Shown here: piece after piece, positions 1-9,790 of the stretch | How positions within the stretch are numbered: the first letter of the stretch is position 1 | Layout of the letters: each line of letters starts with the position of its first letter | Assembly (NCBI GenBank): GCA_009869945.1 | Contig: WIXG01000806.1 | Coordinates: forward strand, 1 to 20,600 | Reading direction: 5' to 3' | DNA from: Mesaphorura yosii | Taxonomy: Eukaryota > Arthropoda > Collembola > Poduromorpha > Tullbergiidae | DNA length: 20,600 nt | The notes under the pieces: generated by a model | The model's database searches: none | What the model was told of the DNA's origin: nothing | Seen by the model: the letters and a program-made list of their open reading frames with translations, nothing else | Made by a program: the position numbers and the translations under genes

Positions 1-9
1 CATTCGTTG

Positions 10-104
10 CATTGGTGGGTAGACCCCAAACTTCATTTCATTCACTTCATTGGTTTCATTAGTGGGCAGCCCTCACACTTGATTTCATGCATTCCATGTC
101 ATTG
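10..104. repeat. Imperfect tandem repeat, period 47
   Basis: Two diverged copies of a roughly 47-base unit lie head to tail. One starts at 10 with CATTGGTGGGTAGACCCCA and the other at 57 with CATTAGTGGGCAGCCCTCA. Both continue through a CTTCATTTCAT / CTTGATTTCAT segment and end in CATT-rich sequence. The left copy starts only nine bases from the window edge, so the array may extend further left. Confidence 0.6.
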
Positions 105-171
105 CGCTCAAATCCCCCCCTTTATCTTAGCCTAACCTTACCCTTCACTCAAATGAAACGAATGAAGTGAA
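41..171. repeat. Inverted repeat pair of 20 bases (19 match)
   Basis: Bases 41-60 and the complement of 152-171 agree at 19 of 20 positions (TTCACTTCATTGGTTTCATT against AATGAAACGAATGAAGTGAA). The 91-base interval between them could form a stem-loop, or the pair could be what remains of a small non-autonomous element. Both arms are built from the ATGAA/TTCAT simple motif, so chance pairing of low-complexity sequence is a real alternative. Confidence 0.4.
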
Positions 172-669
172 ACGAGATGCAGCCCTTAAACTATAGATGG
201 AAGGAAAACATGGGAAAGGGCAAAACAGAATGCGAGCAAAAAAAAGACACAAAAGTGCGGTCAAGATTCTAGTAAGTAAAACATGTTGGCACTCATTGCA
301 TTGAAGCCTTGGGCAACGTAAACTTCAGTAAAGCTAGGTACATGTTTAGTACTAGCCTTGACGATAAAACTCAGAATTACACTACCTTGAATGATCGCCC
401 GTTGGGGTGAGTCACAACTAGCCACCGAAGGGGAATGGGACAGCCAGAGTTTCAAGGCAATGCGACCTATTCCATCAGCGCGAATAACGCCATCCACGCG
501 GATTCAAATCAAGCCATTAATTACACAGAACAAATTACATTCTCACACAACCTCGGCACAACTTCATACATCTAATTGTTTCCTTATGCAGAATTAACAC
601 GGTGAAACCAAATTCAATGGAAAAGAGGTTACGACGGCGAGGTTAGACAAATCCAAAAACCCCTTAACA

Positions 670-689
670 CCTAACCTAATCTAACCTAA
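670..689. repeat. Short interstitial telomere-like tract (CCTAA x4)
   Basis: The tract reads CCTAA CCTAA TCTAA CCTAA, four units of the complement of TTAGG with one mismatch. TTAGG is the usual arthropod telomere unit. A related CCTAACCTTA lies at 131-140. The tract is far too short to be a telomere and may be an interstitial remnant or chance. Confidence 0.4.
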
Positions 690-1019
690 AGTTTCTTTTA
701 TGATCCCTTAACTATTGCCGTGCGTGCGTGTTTTTTAAAACTCTAATGTCTAATCTTGACTTCAACCATCATGAGTTCGAATGCTACTAAACACAATTAC
801 GTTAACTTGAAGAAAACAATAATGTGGCATTAGCAAATCCGTGAATTGTGTTAATTTAATTTGCACAGTCGCCCACAAGCCACGACTCGATTCCCGTCGT
901 GTACGCAAATAAAAAACACCGCACTTGTAATTAAGCAGAAGCGAGCTGAATGGCGTGAAGGTTACATTGACAGCAGACACGCCAAACGTGTTACCGCATT
1001 GGGTCTAGTTTACTGCGAT

Positions 1020-4000
1020 ATGTTGGCGTTGACATGTGTGCTGTGGTTGTTGTGCTCAGCCCGAGACACTGCCACCGGCAGCACACGGAGTCTGCCACCC
1101 ATCGCCAACATGGAGCTCGGACTTGCGTTCGAAGACCCCGCGCTACTGTCCAATGGCTCGAAGATCTGTGCTGCTCCCGCTGGGCACAACGCGAGTGCTG
1201 CAGCAGCAGCAACTGGTGGCGATGACGAGGAGGACGTGGCCCTCGTCTCGTTCTTCATCGCACAGGCGTACAGTGACAGGACGGACGCGATTCTGGCTCC
1301 AGTACCGTGCCTCTCCCGAATCACGCTTACCCACGAAAACGCGAGGGACGAAGGACGGGACGCGCGCGTGTTTATGACAGCTCTCATCACTCACCGCTGC
1401 GTTTACTGCCGGAACAAGTTCATTCGACTCTCGCCATCCGCCTTTGCGAAACTGGCCCAACCAAACCAGCAGCACGCGAAGGACACGAACGTGTCTACGG
1501 AAGCCATTCGTGTGTTCTGGCGCATCGACGTCCTCGAGCCGCAAAACGGGTCCGGGCTGCAAACGTTCGCGAGCGAGGAAGAGATGCAGGTTGCGAAGAA
1601 AGAGTTGGAAAGAGACCTGGATTACGAGTTTCACAAATCAGTAGCGACGAGCACGTTGGCGTTAAACGAGCCGTGCAACTACAGAGCTGACGGGAGGCGA
1701 GCGGCTGTGATAGATGGCGACTGGAGCCCGCTGTTTAAGAATTATTCGAGCGGAGACAGTAACCTCGCGTGGTCCCTAATGGTGAGGCATAAACTGGAAT
1801 GGATCAACCGCATGCCTGGCCAGTTCTGTCAGCTGTACGAGGATATGGGATGCGCCCACAACGGCACGTGTCAGTGCCAACGGACGAGCACGCCCAGCTT
1901 TTCGTGCTCAGGGAACTATTCCTGTGCTAACTGCATCGACGACACTTCCGAGCCAATTGTCTGCATGCTAGACTTGGGAAATCAGTCCTCGCAGGAGAAA
2001 ACTTGTCCGGAAGACCCTGACTTGTGCACAACCAGGAGAGACGGACAGGTACACTGCATCGCGGAGTACCGAAAACAGATAAAGAATGAGATCGAGTTGC
2101 AGAGTGACATGCAGGTCATGCAGCGATTCCCCGCACCGCGTTCTGGAAGCCGCTCTGACTGCGTGTGTATGAACAAAGTACTCTTGGAAACCTTCGCCAT
2201 CGCCGCGAAAGAGATCAGGAACAGTTTGCGGAAATCTGCGCGCACAAACTTTTTGGACTTCGGCTCTCACTGCGACACGAGAGAGGAAGAGGTACGAGGT
2301 GGGAATGCACCTCTTTTCAACAACTTGGACAGACGCATTCCCCCAGCCATGTTCTTACACGGCCCTTACTACGTCACCAGCGAATTCTCTGCACGCGTGA
2401 ATCTCGTACTTGGGTTTCGAATCTCTGGTCCGCTTTGCAAACGGTTCGAGAGACTGAGCTGCAACAGCTCTGGGCTCTGCGACTGCTACGCAAACCCTGC
2501 GCAGAACGTCACCTTCGTGGCCGAGGAAGGCGTTTGTGTGCTGACGAGACACTCTATCTGCGACCCCGCATTTTGGGGCGGACGCTTCGACAACTACGTC
2601 GACGACTACAGCGAGGACGCCGTCACGCCCGAATGTCTGCGCGGACTGCTTTGCGTTGACATGAGCACGGGGAAACTCTGCCCCCGCGATTCGTCCTTTT
2701 TCTCGGTCTCCCTCAGGTACAAAGTCTTCCCTTTTCTGCACGAGGACTTCAAGAGGGAGGACCCGACAGCCTTCGACCTCAAGGCGGCTGACTTCTGCAG
2801 ATGTCACGAGATATTTGACGTTGGCGGAGGCGGTCCGAGTCTGTGGCTCCTCGTCACACCGCCCCTCGGCCTGGCACTCGCCTTCCTGGGCATGGGAACT
2901 GCGCTGTGGTACCGACATCGAATGCTCAATTCCAAGAAGAACTTTCTGCTGAAGCTGTCGGAGCTGGAGCGCCGCCTTTTTCTGGAGGGTCACCCGGAAA
3001 TTAGCGAGGGCTCCGACGTGCAGCAGGGCGACGGAGGAGTGCGAGCGCAGTTCCTTCCGTACGATCGGGAGGCGTGGGAAATCGCGGCAGTGGACGTGGA
3101 GTGTGGCGAGCAGCTCGGCGACGGTGGCTTCGGAGTTGTCCACAAAGGCACATTGCGGAGGGACCGCGGCCAAAGCCACACGCCCGTTGCCATCAAAAAG
3201 TGCCGGGACGTCAACGACCTGGACGCAATTCGCAGTCTGCTCGTCGAGATCAAAATCTTCTCGTACATCGGCCAGCAGCATCGGAATGTGGTCGGGTTTT
3301 TGGGTGCCATAACGGCCGACGCAGAAGCTCCTGAGCTGATTCTTGAACTGTGCGAGCATGGAAGCCTGGTAAACGTGTTCAGGGATCAGCTGCCGTATTT
3401 CTTGGACAGGACTCTTGCTGATATAGCAACAGGGTGAGCTAACCTTAGATAAAGAAGTTCAACTAGATGGAATACTCCTCTCTTTCCCTTAAGAAAAGTC
3501 TTGTGAGTGAGAATTGTTTCTAATCGACCACCTCGATAGCAATAGATTCCGCGAACCGCGTATTTTGTATGCGTCTTTCCTGAAGAAATGTGGTCGCTTA
3601 CGCACAATTTTAAATCACAGTAATCTTCCCGAGTATACAGTTTAGTTATAGATCGAAGTCGATGGAGCTAACAGCCAACTTTCGCACATGATTTTTGTTT
3701 CGAGTGTTGTACAACGAGCGTTTCTTTGGTTGCAGGACCGGAAACTACGGTCGAGTCTGGACATTTTGTACGAGCGACCTCCTTTGCTGGGCGTGGCAAG
3801 TTGCCAGTGGAATGGAGTTCTTGGGCACAGAGAGGGCCATCATCCACGGCGACCTTTTCTTGAGGAACGTTCTCCTTGACACGAATGGCGTGGCGAAAAT
3901 CACAGACTTCGGTCTCGCACGAAGGTTCATCGTCAACACGCGCGCGAAGCCGTACATCCGAGTTGAGGAGGGCTGCTTTCCACTCACAAAACTGCTCCCA

Positions 4001-4309
4001 CCTGAAGCGAGGACAGAACCCAGAAAACTCTCACCCGCGCTTGACGTGTGGACTTACGGCGTGCTGCTCTGGGAAATGTTCAGTCTCGGCTGCTCGGAGC
4101 CTGACTGCTCCAGCAGCGCCGAGGAGCTGAGTGAACCAGCACACGCGACGTCGGCTGTCTGTGAAATTATGCGACTTTGCTGGGCGCAGGACCCGGCACA
4201 CAGAATCGGGTTCGGGAAGCTGAAAGACCAGATTCGTTACGAGCTGGGCGAGGGAACGGACCCCGAAACTCATCGATGTGACTTCTCCAAGAAGTATTTG
4301 CGAATGTGA
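1020..4309 (+). CDS. Receptor tyrosine kinase with duplicated Cys-rich ectodomain
   Basis: Two exons, 1020-3433 and 3736-4309, joined across a GT-AG intron in a GGG codon, give 995 residues. The ATG at 1020 is the first in its frame after a stop at 852 and opens a signal peptide (MLALTCVLWLLCSA). Residues 205-595 are a Cys-rich, N-glycosylation-site-rich ectodomain that looks internally duplicated (see findings). One membrane helix lies near 608-629. The kinase domain runs from about 693 to 970: glycine loop GDGGFG from 700, VAIKK with catalytic Lys726, HGDLFLRN from 842, DFG at 862-864, and PPE at 893-895 where APE is usual. The HxNVVGFLGA and LLCWAWQVASGMEFL stretches resemble the PDGFR/VEGFR/FGFR group. 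It probably signals from the cell surface to an unknown ligand. The HRD arginine is glycine, so catalytic strength is uncertain. The kinase call is secure; the ectodomain family is unknown to me. The intron (302 bases) is longer than all others in the window. Confidence 0.88.
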
Positions 4310-4661
4310 CTACGAATATGAATTACATTTATTTCTAATCAAATATGTACAACGTTAAAACATAATGCCCTCAAACCCTTAGATAAATATCTCCATGAAT
4401 CTTCATGTGCTTATTGATTCGCAAATGTCTGACCGTGACAGGCTGTGACTTCACGAATTATGGAAACCGCTCCACGATTTAGATTTGAAGGTTTTGATTT
4501 ATGGTAGTCCACCATAAAGCGAATCGTTAGAGGCTGGGTTCATTTTAGTGTTGGTTAGAAATATGAGAAATTGTCAGTGTAGGGAGTATGGTTTGAGTGA
4601 AAATAAGTTACATAAGACATTACTAATAACAACCATGGCGGTAGATTAAATTCTAAATCGA
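4310..4661. other. 3' flank of the receptor gene up to the transposon
   Basis: AT-rich non-coding sequence with no supported gene. It should include the 3' UTR of the receptor kinase, but I find no perfect AATAAA. The closest is a GATAAA-type sequence near 4382. A small perfect hairpin lies at 4498-4518. Confidence 0.5.
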
Positions 4662-4690
4662 CAGGAATATCAGGAATTATGCGAACACTC
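4662..4690 (+). repeat. Left terminal inverted repeat
   Basis: Starts CAGGAATATCAG and matches the complement of 5951-5979 at 24 of 29 positions. The first 12 bases are identical between the two ends. Confidence 0.85.
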
Positions 4691-4754
4691 ATAAAAGTGC
4701 GTGTATTTTTGAAACCAATTGGCGGATTTGGCTTAAATTTTTTGTACGTACTTT

Positions 4755-5937
4755 TTGTCCTCTGAACTGCATAAAATCAAAGGAGTTGACCTTATTTCGA
4801 CCAGAAATGGGTCCAAAAATTCAACCGGAAGTGGAGGAGGGGTGAGGACCCTTTCCAGGAACCAAGTGTCGATTCGTGCCATCAAAACTCACTTACAAGC
4901 AGCTGGAATCAACTTAAGGGTGACTTGTATTCATTTTATCGTCAATAATGCTGGATAGCGGCGGTCGGCAGTGGCTTCGGGGCTTCCAGTTCCAAAGAAT
5001 AAATCGACCCCCTCAAATGCGGGTAGGGGCGGGGGGTGATAAGTAAGATAGCTGTCTGGATCAGTAAGGAGAATCCGCCGACTCAGAAATACATGGCCAC
5101 ATACATACGCTGAACAACAGTGAAGCACTAGTAAACAAGATCATCCATAAAGATTTGGGTAAGGTGAGACGCAAAAAACCCGAGTACATCAGCATCAGCT
5201 GACCGAAAGGCATAAGCAATTACGGAAGACAACTACCCGCAAGCTGTATGGGCGTCGCCTGTCAGGAACGAAATCAGATTTCGTCGTCACACTTGATGAA
5301 GCACTCTTTTATGTGCAAGACTGCAATGCCATCAAACAAATTTGCTACACCAAGGACCGGCAGGAGATGGAAAATTATATGTATCAGAAAACGAAAGTTG
5401 AAAAGTTTTCTGATAAGCTCATGGTGGTTGGTTGCATGAGCGGCAGAGGTGTCCTTCCATTGATTGCAGTTCGAACTAACGGAAGATAAATTCAAAGTAT
5501 TACGTCGACAACGTTTTGAAACGAATTCTGGAAGAAGAAGTCCCCAAATTTTACGCAGGAGAACTTTCTAAAGTTTATGTCCACCATGAAGCTGCCAGCT
5601 CTCTCACCTCCAAATTCACACAGGCGTACGCGAGCGAGCTGAAGCGTAAAACCGGCATGACCTTGATCGCCAATCAAGACATACCCGTAAAAAGCCCTGA
5701 CGCGAGTCCGCGAGACTTTTTTGGATTCGGCGGCTGAAGCAGCGATTGCAACACAGAAGGGCAACAACAATTCCAGGACTTTGGAAAGTCCTCCAGGAGG
5801 AATGGAACCTGGTGACTCCAGAAACATGCAAAAACGTCTTTGCAGGTTGGAAAAGGCGACTTAGAGCCACTTCCAGGTCGTCAGGAGAACATGTTGAAAA
5901 TACAAAAAATATTCATAAGTGCAAAATTCGTCTATAA
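4755..5937 (+). pseudogene. Broken Tc1/mariner transposase (DD41D-like spacing)
   Basis: Protein similarity must be read across several frames. Near 4845-4915 there is a helix-turn-helix-like piece (SIRAIKTHLQAAGI). From about 5180 a longer frame gives the catalytic region, with the first Asp in TLDEALF at 5295. A one-base loss near 5490 shifts the frame. The next frame carries VHHEA, with Glu at 5588 where the second catalytic Asp is expected, then KSPDASPRDFF with the third Asp at 5714. A stop follows in FGFGG, and a last frame (LKQRLQHRR through HVENTKNIH) ends with TAA at 5935. The gap of 41 residues between the second and third catalytic positions fits the DD41D subgroup described from insect rosa elements. 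Family assignment is strong, subgroup moderate, and the copy is certainly dead. Confidence 0.85.
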
Positions 5938-5950
5938 AATCGTAATAAAA

Positions 5951-5979
5951 AAGCGTCCGCATAATCTCTGATATTCCTG
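5951..5979 (-). repeat. Right terminal inverted repeat
   Basis: The complement begins CAGGAATATCAG, pairs with the repeat at 4662-4690, and is followed directly outside by the TA at 5980-5981 expected of a Tc1/mariner target site. Confidence 0.85.
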
Positions 5980-6720
5980 TAGAATATATTTGCCCTTTAC
6001 TTACATTACCCGCTGTACAAATGAATTGATGAAAGAATGATCAACATGAAACCAAGGCAACCCGTTTCTTGAAATGGGGTTTCCATAGAGAGATAGTCGA
6101 TTGGACATGGCTCAAGTCACCCAGAATTTAGGCTCATGCTGATGGAGATTCTCGATTTGCTCCTGGGGCATGGGTTATTGACCTCCCCGTCCATGTACTT
6201 TATCGTAACACGACCGACCCCACACGATAACTCCCACCCGCGAAATGCCCCACCGGTCTCGATAGAGATAGTTCCCACCCATGAAATGCGAAATCAATGG
6301 AGTTAGTCTACAGTCACTTCACGAGGTTCACGGCAATGAACACAGGGGTATTTTAATATCGAGGTTGTCAGCCGAATATTCTTATCGGTTATTGATATGC
6401 TGATATAGACAAGGTCTTTTCTTCGCTGGACTTAAAGGGAACTTGTAATACGATGAACGCTTTTTATCATTCTGCATCATCTCTGATGTCTAGATAGGGA
6501 ACCGTTTCATACCGCATCTCCCGAGATGTAACGATGCTTGAATGAAAGGCGCTGAAGAAAGTTTCCTCGCACTGAAGTCCATTCCCAATGAATCAGCGTC
6601 CAGTTAATCAGGTTTCCTGGCTGAGGCGTTACGAAGATGCATCAAAAGAACGCGAAGGAACAAAGAACTCCAAACACAGAAGCACGGGTCAAGAAAAACT
6701 AACACCGGCACGGCGGACAC
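5980..6720. other. Non-coding spacer before the zinc-finger remnant
   Basis: No gene is supported. The spacer is mixed in composition with a short direct repeat at 6226-6289. The last 100 bases (basic codons, AAAGAAC/GAAGGAACAAAG) could be decayed 5' coding sequence of the zinc-finger remnant, but no frame stays open long enough to claim it. Confidence 0.4.
6226..6289. repeat. Short direct repeat, 23-base units 41 bases apart
   Basis: Copies at 6226-6248 and 6267-6289 share GATA..TCCCACCC..GAAATGC. They match at 19 of 23 positions, and all four differences are transitions. Confidence 0.5.
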
Positions 6721-7787
6721 ACCGCTGTGACGTGTGTGGGAAATCATTCGCCAAAAACATTACGTAAGAAAACACATACAGGCGAGAACCCCTTCCCATG
6801 CGACATATATGGAAAATCCTTCGGCGACTCGCCAACACTGGCGAGAAACCATACGTATGCTTCGTATGCGGAAAGTTCTTCAGTGAATCGACATACCTGG
6901 CGAAACACCGTCGCATCATACCGGTGGAAGTTATACGCTTGTAGTGTGTGCGGCAAATCCTTCACAGGCGCGTCGTGCATGACGAAACTTCACGAAATAT
7001 CGCCGTGTACATACCAGAGAGAAACCGTACGCATGTACTTTCTGCGACAAAGCTTACACCGGAAGTCCAGCTCGGTCCGGCATGTGAGGATTTATGGTGG
7101 AGAACGTCCATTCGTGTGCGAAGTTTGAGGAGGAACTTTTATTTGTGGAAAGGGCCTGAGAAATCACGTCGCTGGAAGTCATAACGGTGTAAAACTTCAG
7201 TGAAAGTCATACGAAGTGCGCAAAACTCACGAGAAGACTGGCACCGAACGCAAGAAAGAGAAACTACACCAGTGCACTTTGTGTCCGAAAGCGTACGTCA
7301 AGCCGATGGAGCTGGAAAGGCACATTCGGTGTCATACCGGCGAAAGAACGTTTCGCTGCCCTCGCAAGAAATGTCGCCTCTCCTTTCTTGGCGCAATGGA
7401 AGCGCAATGACATTATGAGAGAATTCACCTCCGCCTACGACCAATTTCATGCTCGCAGTGTACAAGATCATCCTACCAAGGCGCGGAACTGAAAAGTCAC
7501 TTCCTCAGGTGTCATTCTTCGACGGAGGATCGGCTAATCAAATGCGACCTGTGCGATAAGTGACTTCTAGCAATTCGGAAATGCAACCCCCCCGAAGAGC
7601 TCGTACTGGGGAGAAACCATTCAAATGTACATTCTGCAAGAAGTGCAAGAAGTTGTTCGCGAGCAAGAAAGGACTTAATCTACATTACCAGAAACATACT
7701 GGTGAGAAATATTTCCAGTGCGACGCATGTGGTGAAAGTTTTCGGTGCAATGGAGGCCTGAAACGGCATCAGCTTCATTCAGATTAA
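6721..7787 (+). pseudogene. Decayed C2H2 (Kruppel-type) zinc-finger array
   Basis: About twelve C2H2 knuckles can be read in order, for example CDVCGKSF (~6727), CFVCGKFF (~6858), CSVCGKSF (~6943), CTLCPKAY (~7274) and CDACGESF (~7719). TGEKP-type linkers (TGENP, TGEKP, TGERT, TGEKY) separate them. Such proteins bind DNA as transcription factors. The reading frame is broken repeatedly: shifts near 6765, 6840 and 6920, a stop after CEV near 7126, an in-frame TGA near 7408 between the Cys and His halves of a finger, and another TGA at 7561. One finger has lost its second Cys (CDIYGKSF), and another seems to have lost about ten residues. Intron splicing does not rescue these breaks, because they fall inside fingers without splice signals. 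The last two fingers remain in one frame, ending in TAA at 7785. A dead gene is the best reading. Confidence 0.8.
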
Positions 7788-8478
7788 GCTTCAGTGAATT
7801 TTCTAAGGCCAGGTCACGTTTTCTGTTGCATTAAATACGGCTTCATTCTGCTTCATTTTGCTGTAGAAATTGCAATTATCAGAAATAGAATCATATTGTA
7901 ATGAATATCCTGTGATTGGAAACACTGTGTTCGCAATCTCGCAATTACTCGTCATCATCTATGAACTCATCGTATCGTATGACCCACGTCCAGGACAGGA
8001 CAAAGTTCATGCATGATTTATCTGTTCAGTCAATGGTGTTTCTATACATTACTGTTATGGCAGAGGAGTAGAGTAGAAGGGCATGGACCAGAGGAAAAGG
8101 TCAAGGTGTACGAGCACGTAACACGTAACAGTCAGGCCCCGCCAGGGTATGGCAGGCAGGGGCACAAAAGTCAACTGTGTGGACTGACTGAATCTCATTC
8201 TACCGTATCATATCATGTTTATCATCAATTCATTTATACGTAAGCAAATTACTGCTTTACGCGTACAGTGTGTGGCTGTGGCCTTATCAGCAATCCTCGG
8301 CTCAGTACCACTCTGATCACAGAGATCTTGTGAAGCCTGGCCGTTCTGCGCAGTACAGCAGGACAGCAGCTCTCCTCGTCTCACATCCATTCGAGCTCCG
8401 TCTCGATTCACGTCTCGGCCCACTGTGGAAGTGTAAAAACTGCATTGCAATAATTAATTACTGGTGCAATAATTAAAT
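7788..8478. other. Non-coding spacer and presumed AGPAT promoter
   Basis: No gene is supported in these 691 bases; the open frames present have no motif. It should contain the promoter and 5' UTR of the acyltransferase. A CTCAGTAC initiator-like sequence lies near 8302, but no TATA box lies at a proper distance, so I do not call a promoter. Confidence 0.45.
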
Positions 8479-9617
8479 ATGGCGGTTTTCGATCTCTTCG
8501 CGTCCACCTTCTCAGAATTCTGGGTTCAGCTGACGTCGCTCGTGCTCCTGACCACCTTTGTCATCATTCTGTACGAGGATTCGCCCAGATTTCGCTACAA
8601 ATTCAAATTCTGCCTGTACACTGTGCTCGTGTCGCTCGTCATGTTCATTTGCATGCCCTTCACGGTCCTTCGGCCTCGGAATGTGAAGAATCTCTTGTAA
8701 GTAGTGCGCGAGAATTTGATCGTACGCACGTACGAAAGATTTTGTGCACGAATTGCCCTAATTGCAAAGAATTGTAGACATTTTTTTTTTGCAGATGGAC
8801 TCAGCCTTTCTTTCCTCCTATCTCCCGTGCCCTCGGCCTGAATTGGGAAGTGCGGGGCGCAGAGAATCTCAAGAAAGACGTGTCTTGCGTCTTCATCTGC
8901 AATCATCAGACAATCCTGGACATTCTGGGCATGTACGAAATCTGGCCACTTATTAAGCGATGTGCGCCCGTGTCAAAGAAAGAAATTCTGTATGTATTCC
9001 CATTTGGACTCGTCGCCTGGCTGTGTGGGACGGTTTTCATTGACAGAGGCAACAGCACAAAATCCAGGACACAAATTTCGACGACTGCGGAGACACTGAA
9101 GAAAAATCGGGTGAGTAATTGCAATTTGCAATTTTACCGGGTGCCAGCTCCAAATTTGGGAAACATCAAATGATTGGGAGCTTTTCGCAGACGAAGCTGT
9201 GGATCTTCCCAGAAGGCACCCGCCACAAAGGCGAGAGCCTCCTCCCGTTTAAAAAGGGCGCCTTCCACATTGCGATCCAGAACAAGCTGCCGATCGTCCC
9301 CGTCGTCATTTCGCCATACACTTTCATCGACGATGAGAAGCAGGAGTTTGGAAGCGGTACGTAACCGAAAAAAAGATTATTCGCAAGATTTTACAAACAC
9401 ATTTGTAAATTCGCATTATTTTCATCATGCTTCAGGTCGGATGATCATTTCTGTGCTGCCGCTGATCGAGACGAACGACATTGGGCCGGAGAATCTGAAT
9501 GAGTTTATTGAGCAGACGAGGAGCAAAATGATCGAGGAGTTCGAAAGGTTATCGCAGGCCGTGCACAAGAGTAATGGCAGTAGCAATGCCAGTCTTACAA
9601 CCTCTCTGACTAAATAA
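8479..9617 (+). CDS. AGPAT: 1-acyl-sn-glycerol-3-phosphate acyltransferase (AGPAT1/2 type)
   Basis: Four exons (8479-8696, 8795-9110, 9191-9356, 9436-9617) give 293 residues, close to the roughly 280 of AGPAT1/2. The three introns are 98, 80 and 79 bases, all GT-AG, and the frame is kept throughout. The enzyme transfers an acyl chain from acyl-CoA to lysophosphatidate, making phosphatidate for phospholipid and triglyceride synthesis in the endoplasmic reticulum membrane. All four family blocks are present: NHQTILD at 109-115 (catalytic His110 and Asp115), GTVFIDR ending at 157, FPEGTR at 184-189, and KLPIVPVVI at 210-218. Exon 1 encodes two hydrophobic segments that fit membrane anchors. The start is the first ATG of the frame. 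The family usually has Ser or another small residue in the second half of block I where Thr is found here, a mild change. The next gene converges from the right. Confidence 0.95.
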
Positions 9618-9735
9618 GTTTGCTTTGCGTTTGACATTCTCTACGTTACGTAACCGTCAGTGATAAAACTCGTATAGCTCGTATTTGTAACAAATATTCA
9701 CGTAAAGCCAGATACTAAAATTAAGCAAATATGCG

Positions 9736-9741
9736 AATAAA
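9736..9741 (+). terminator. AATAAA poly(A) signal of AGPAT
   Basis: A perfect AATAAA lies 119 bases after the AGPAT stop codon and would place the 3' end near 9755-9770, just short of the stop codon of the converging Ig gene. Confidence 0.6.
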
Positions 9742-9790
9742 TAGACATACTTGCAATTTGCAAGGCAAATTACGTAGCAAATCCAAGCTT

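Larger units (their letters stand above)
1..1019. other. Non-coding left flank
   Basis: No convincing coding region was found here. The only open frames are short, lack recognisable motifs and overlap each other on both strands. The first 190 bases are rich in CATTCATT-type simple sequence and carry the tandem and inverted repeats listed separately. A short telomere-like tract lies near 680. The stretch just before 1020 presumably holds the promoter and 5' UTR of the receptor kinase gene. I see no clear TATA box or initiator there, and the frame entering that gene is closed by a TAA at 852-854. Confidence 0.6.
4662..5979 (+). mobile_element. Degenerate Tc1/mariner-type DNA transposon
   Basis: A 1318-base element, the usual size for this superfamily, is bounded by terminal inverted repeats that match at 24 of 29 positions and enclose a broken transposase. 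Tc1/mariner elements duplicate a TA on insertion. A TA is present at 5980-5981, while the left flank at 4660-4661 reads GA, consistent with one later mutation. The superfamily moves by cut and paste using a DDE/D transposase. The frameshifts show this copy cannot encode its own enzyme. It sits in the space between the receptor kinase and the zinc-finger remnant and interrupts neither. Confidence 0.85.

Noticed and set aside
765..800. GAGTTCGAATGC, resembling a tRNA B box
   Set aside because: No A box lies at the right distance upstream and the sequence cannot fold into a cloverleaf.
861..1019. Upstream open extension of the receptor frame from a TTG codon
   Set aside because: There is no ATG in it. 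The first ATG at 1020 opens a clear signal peptide, which would be buried by the extension.
2355..3359. 334-codon open frame on the minus strand
   Set aside because: It lies wholly opposite the membrane and kinase part of the receptor gene, shows no motif of its own, and is explained by the codon bias of the sense frame.
4498..4518. Perfect 8-base-stem hairpin TTTATGGT-AGTCC-ACCATAAA
   Set aside because: It is too short and isolated, with no sign of a microRNA-length stem or a repeat family.
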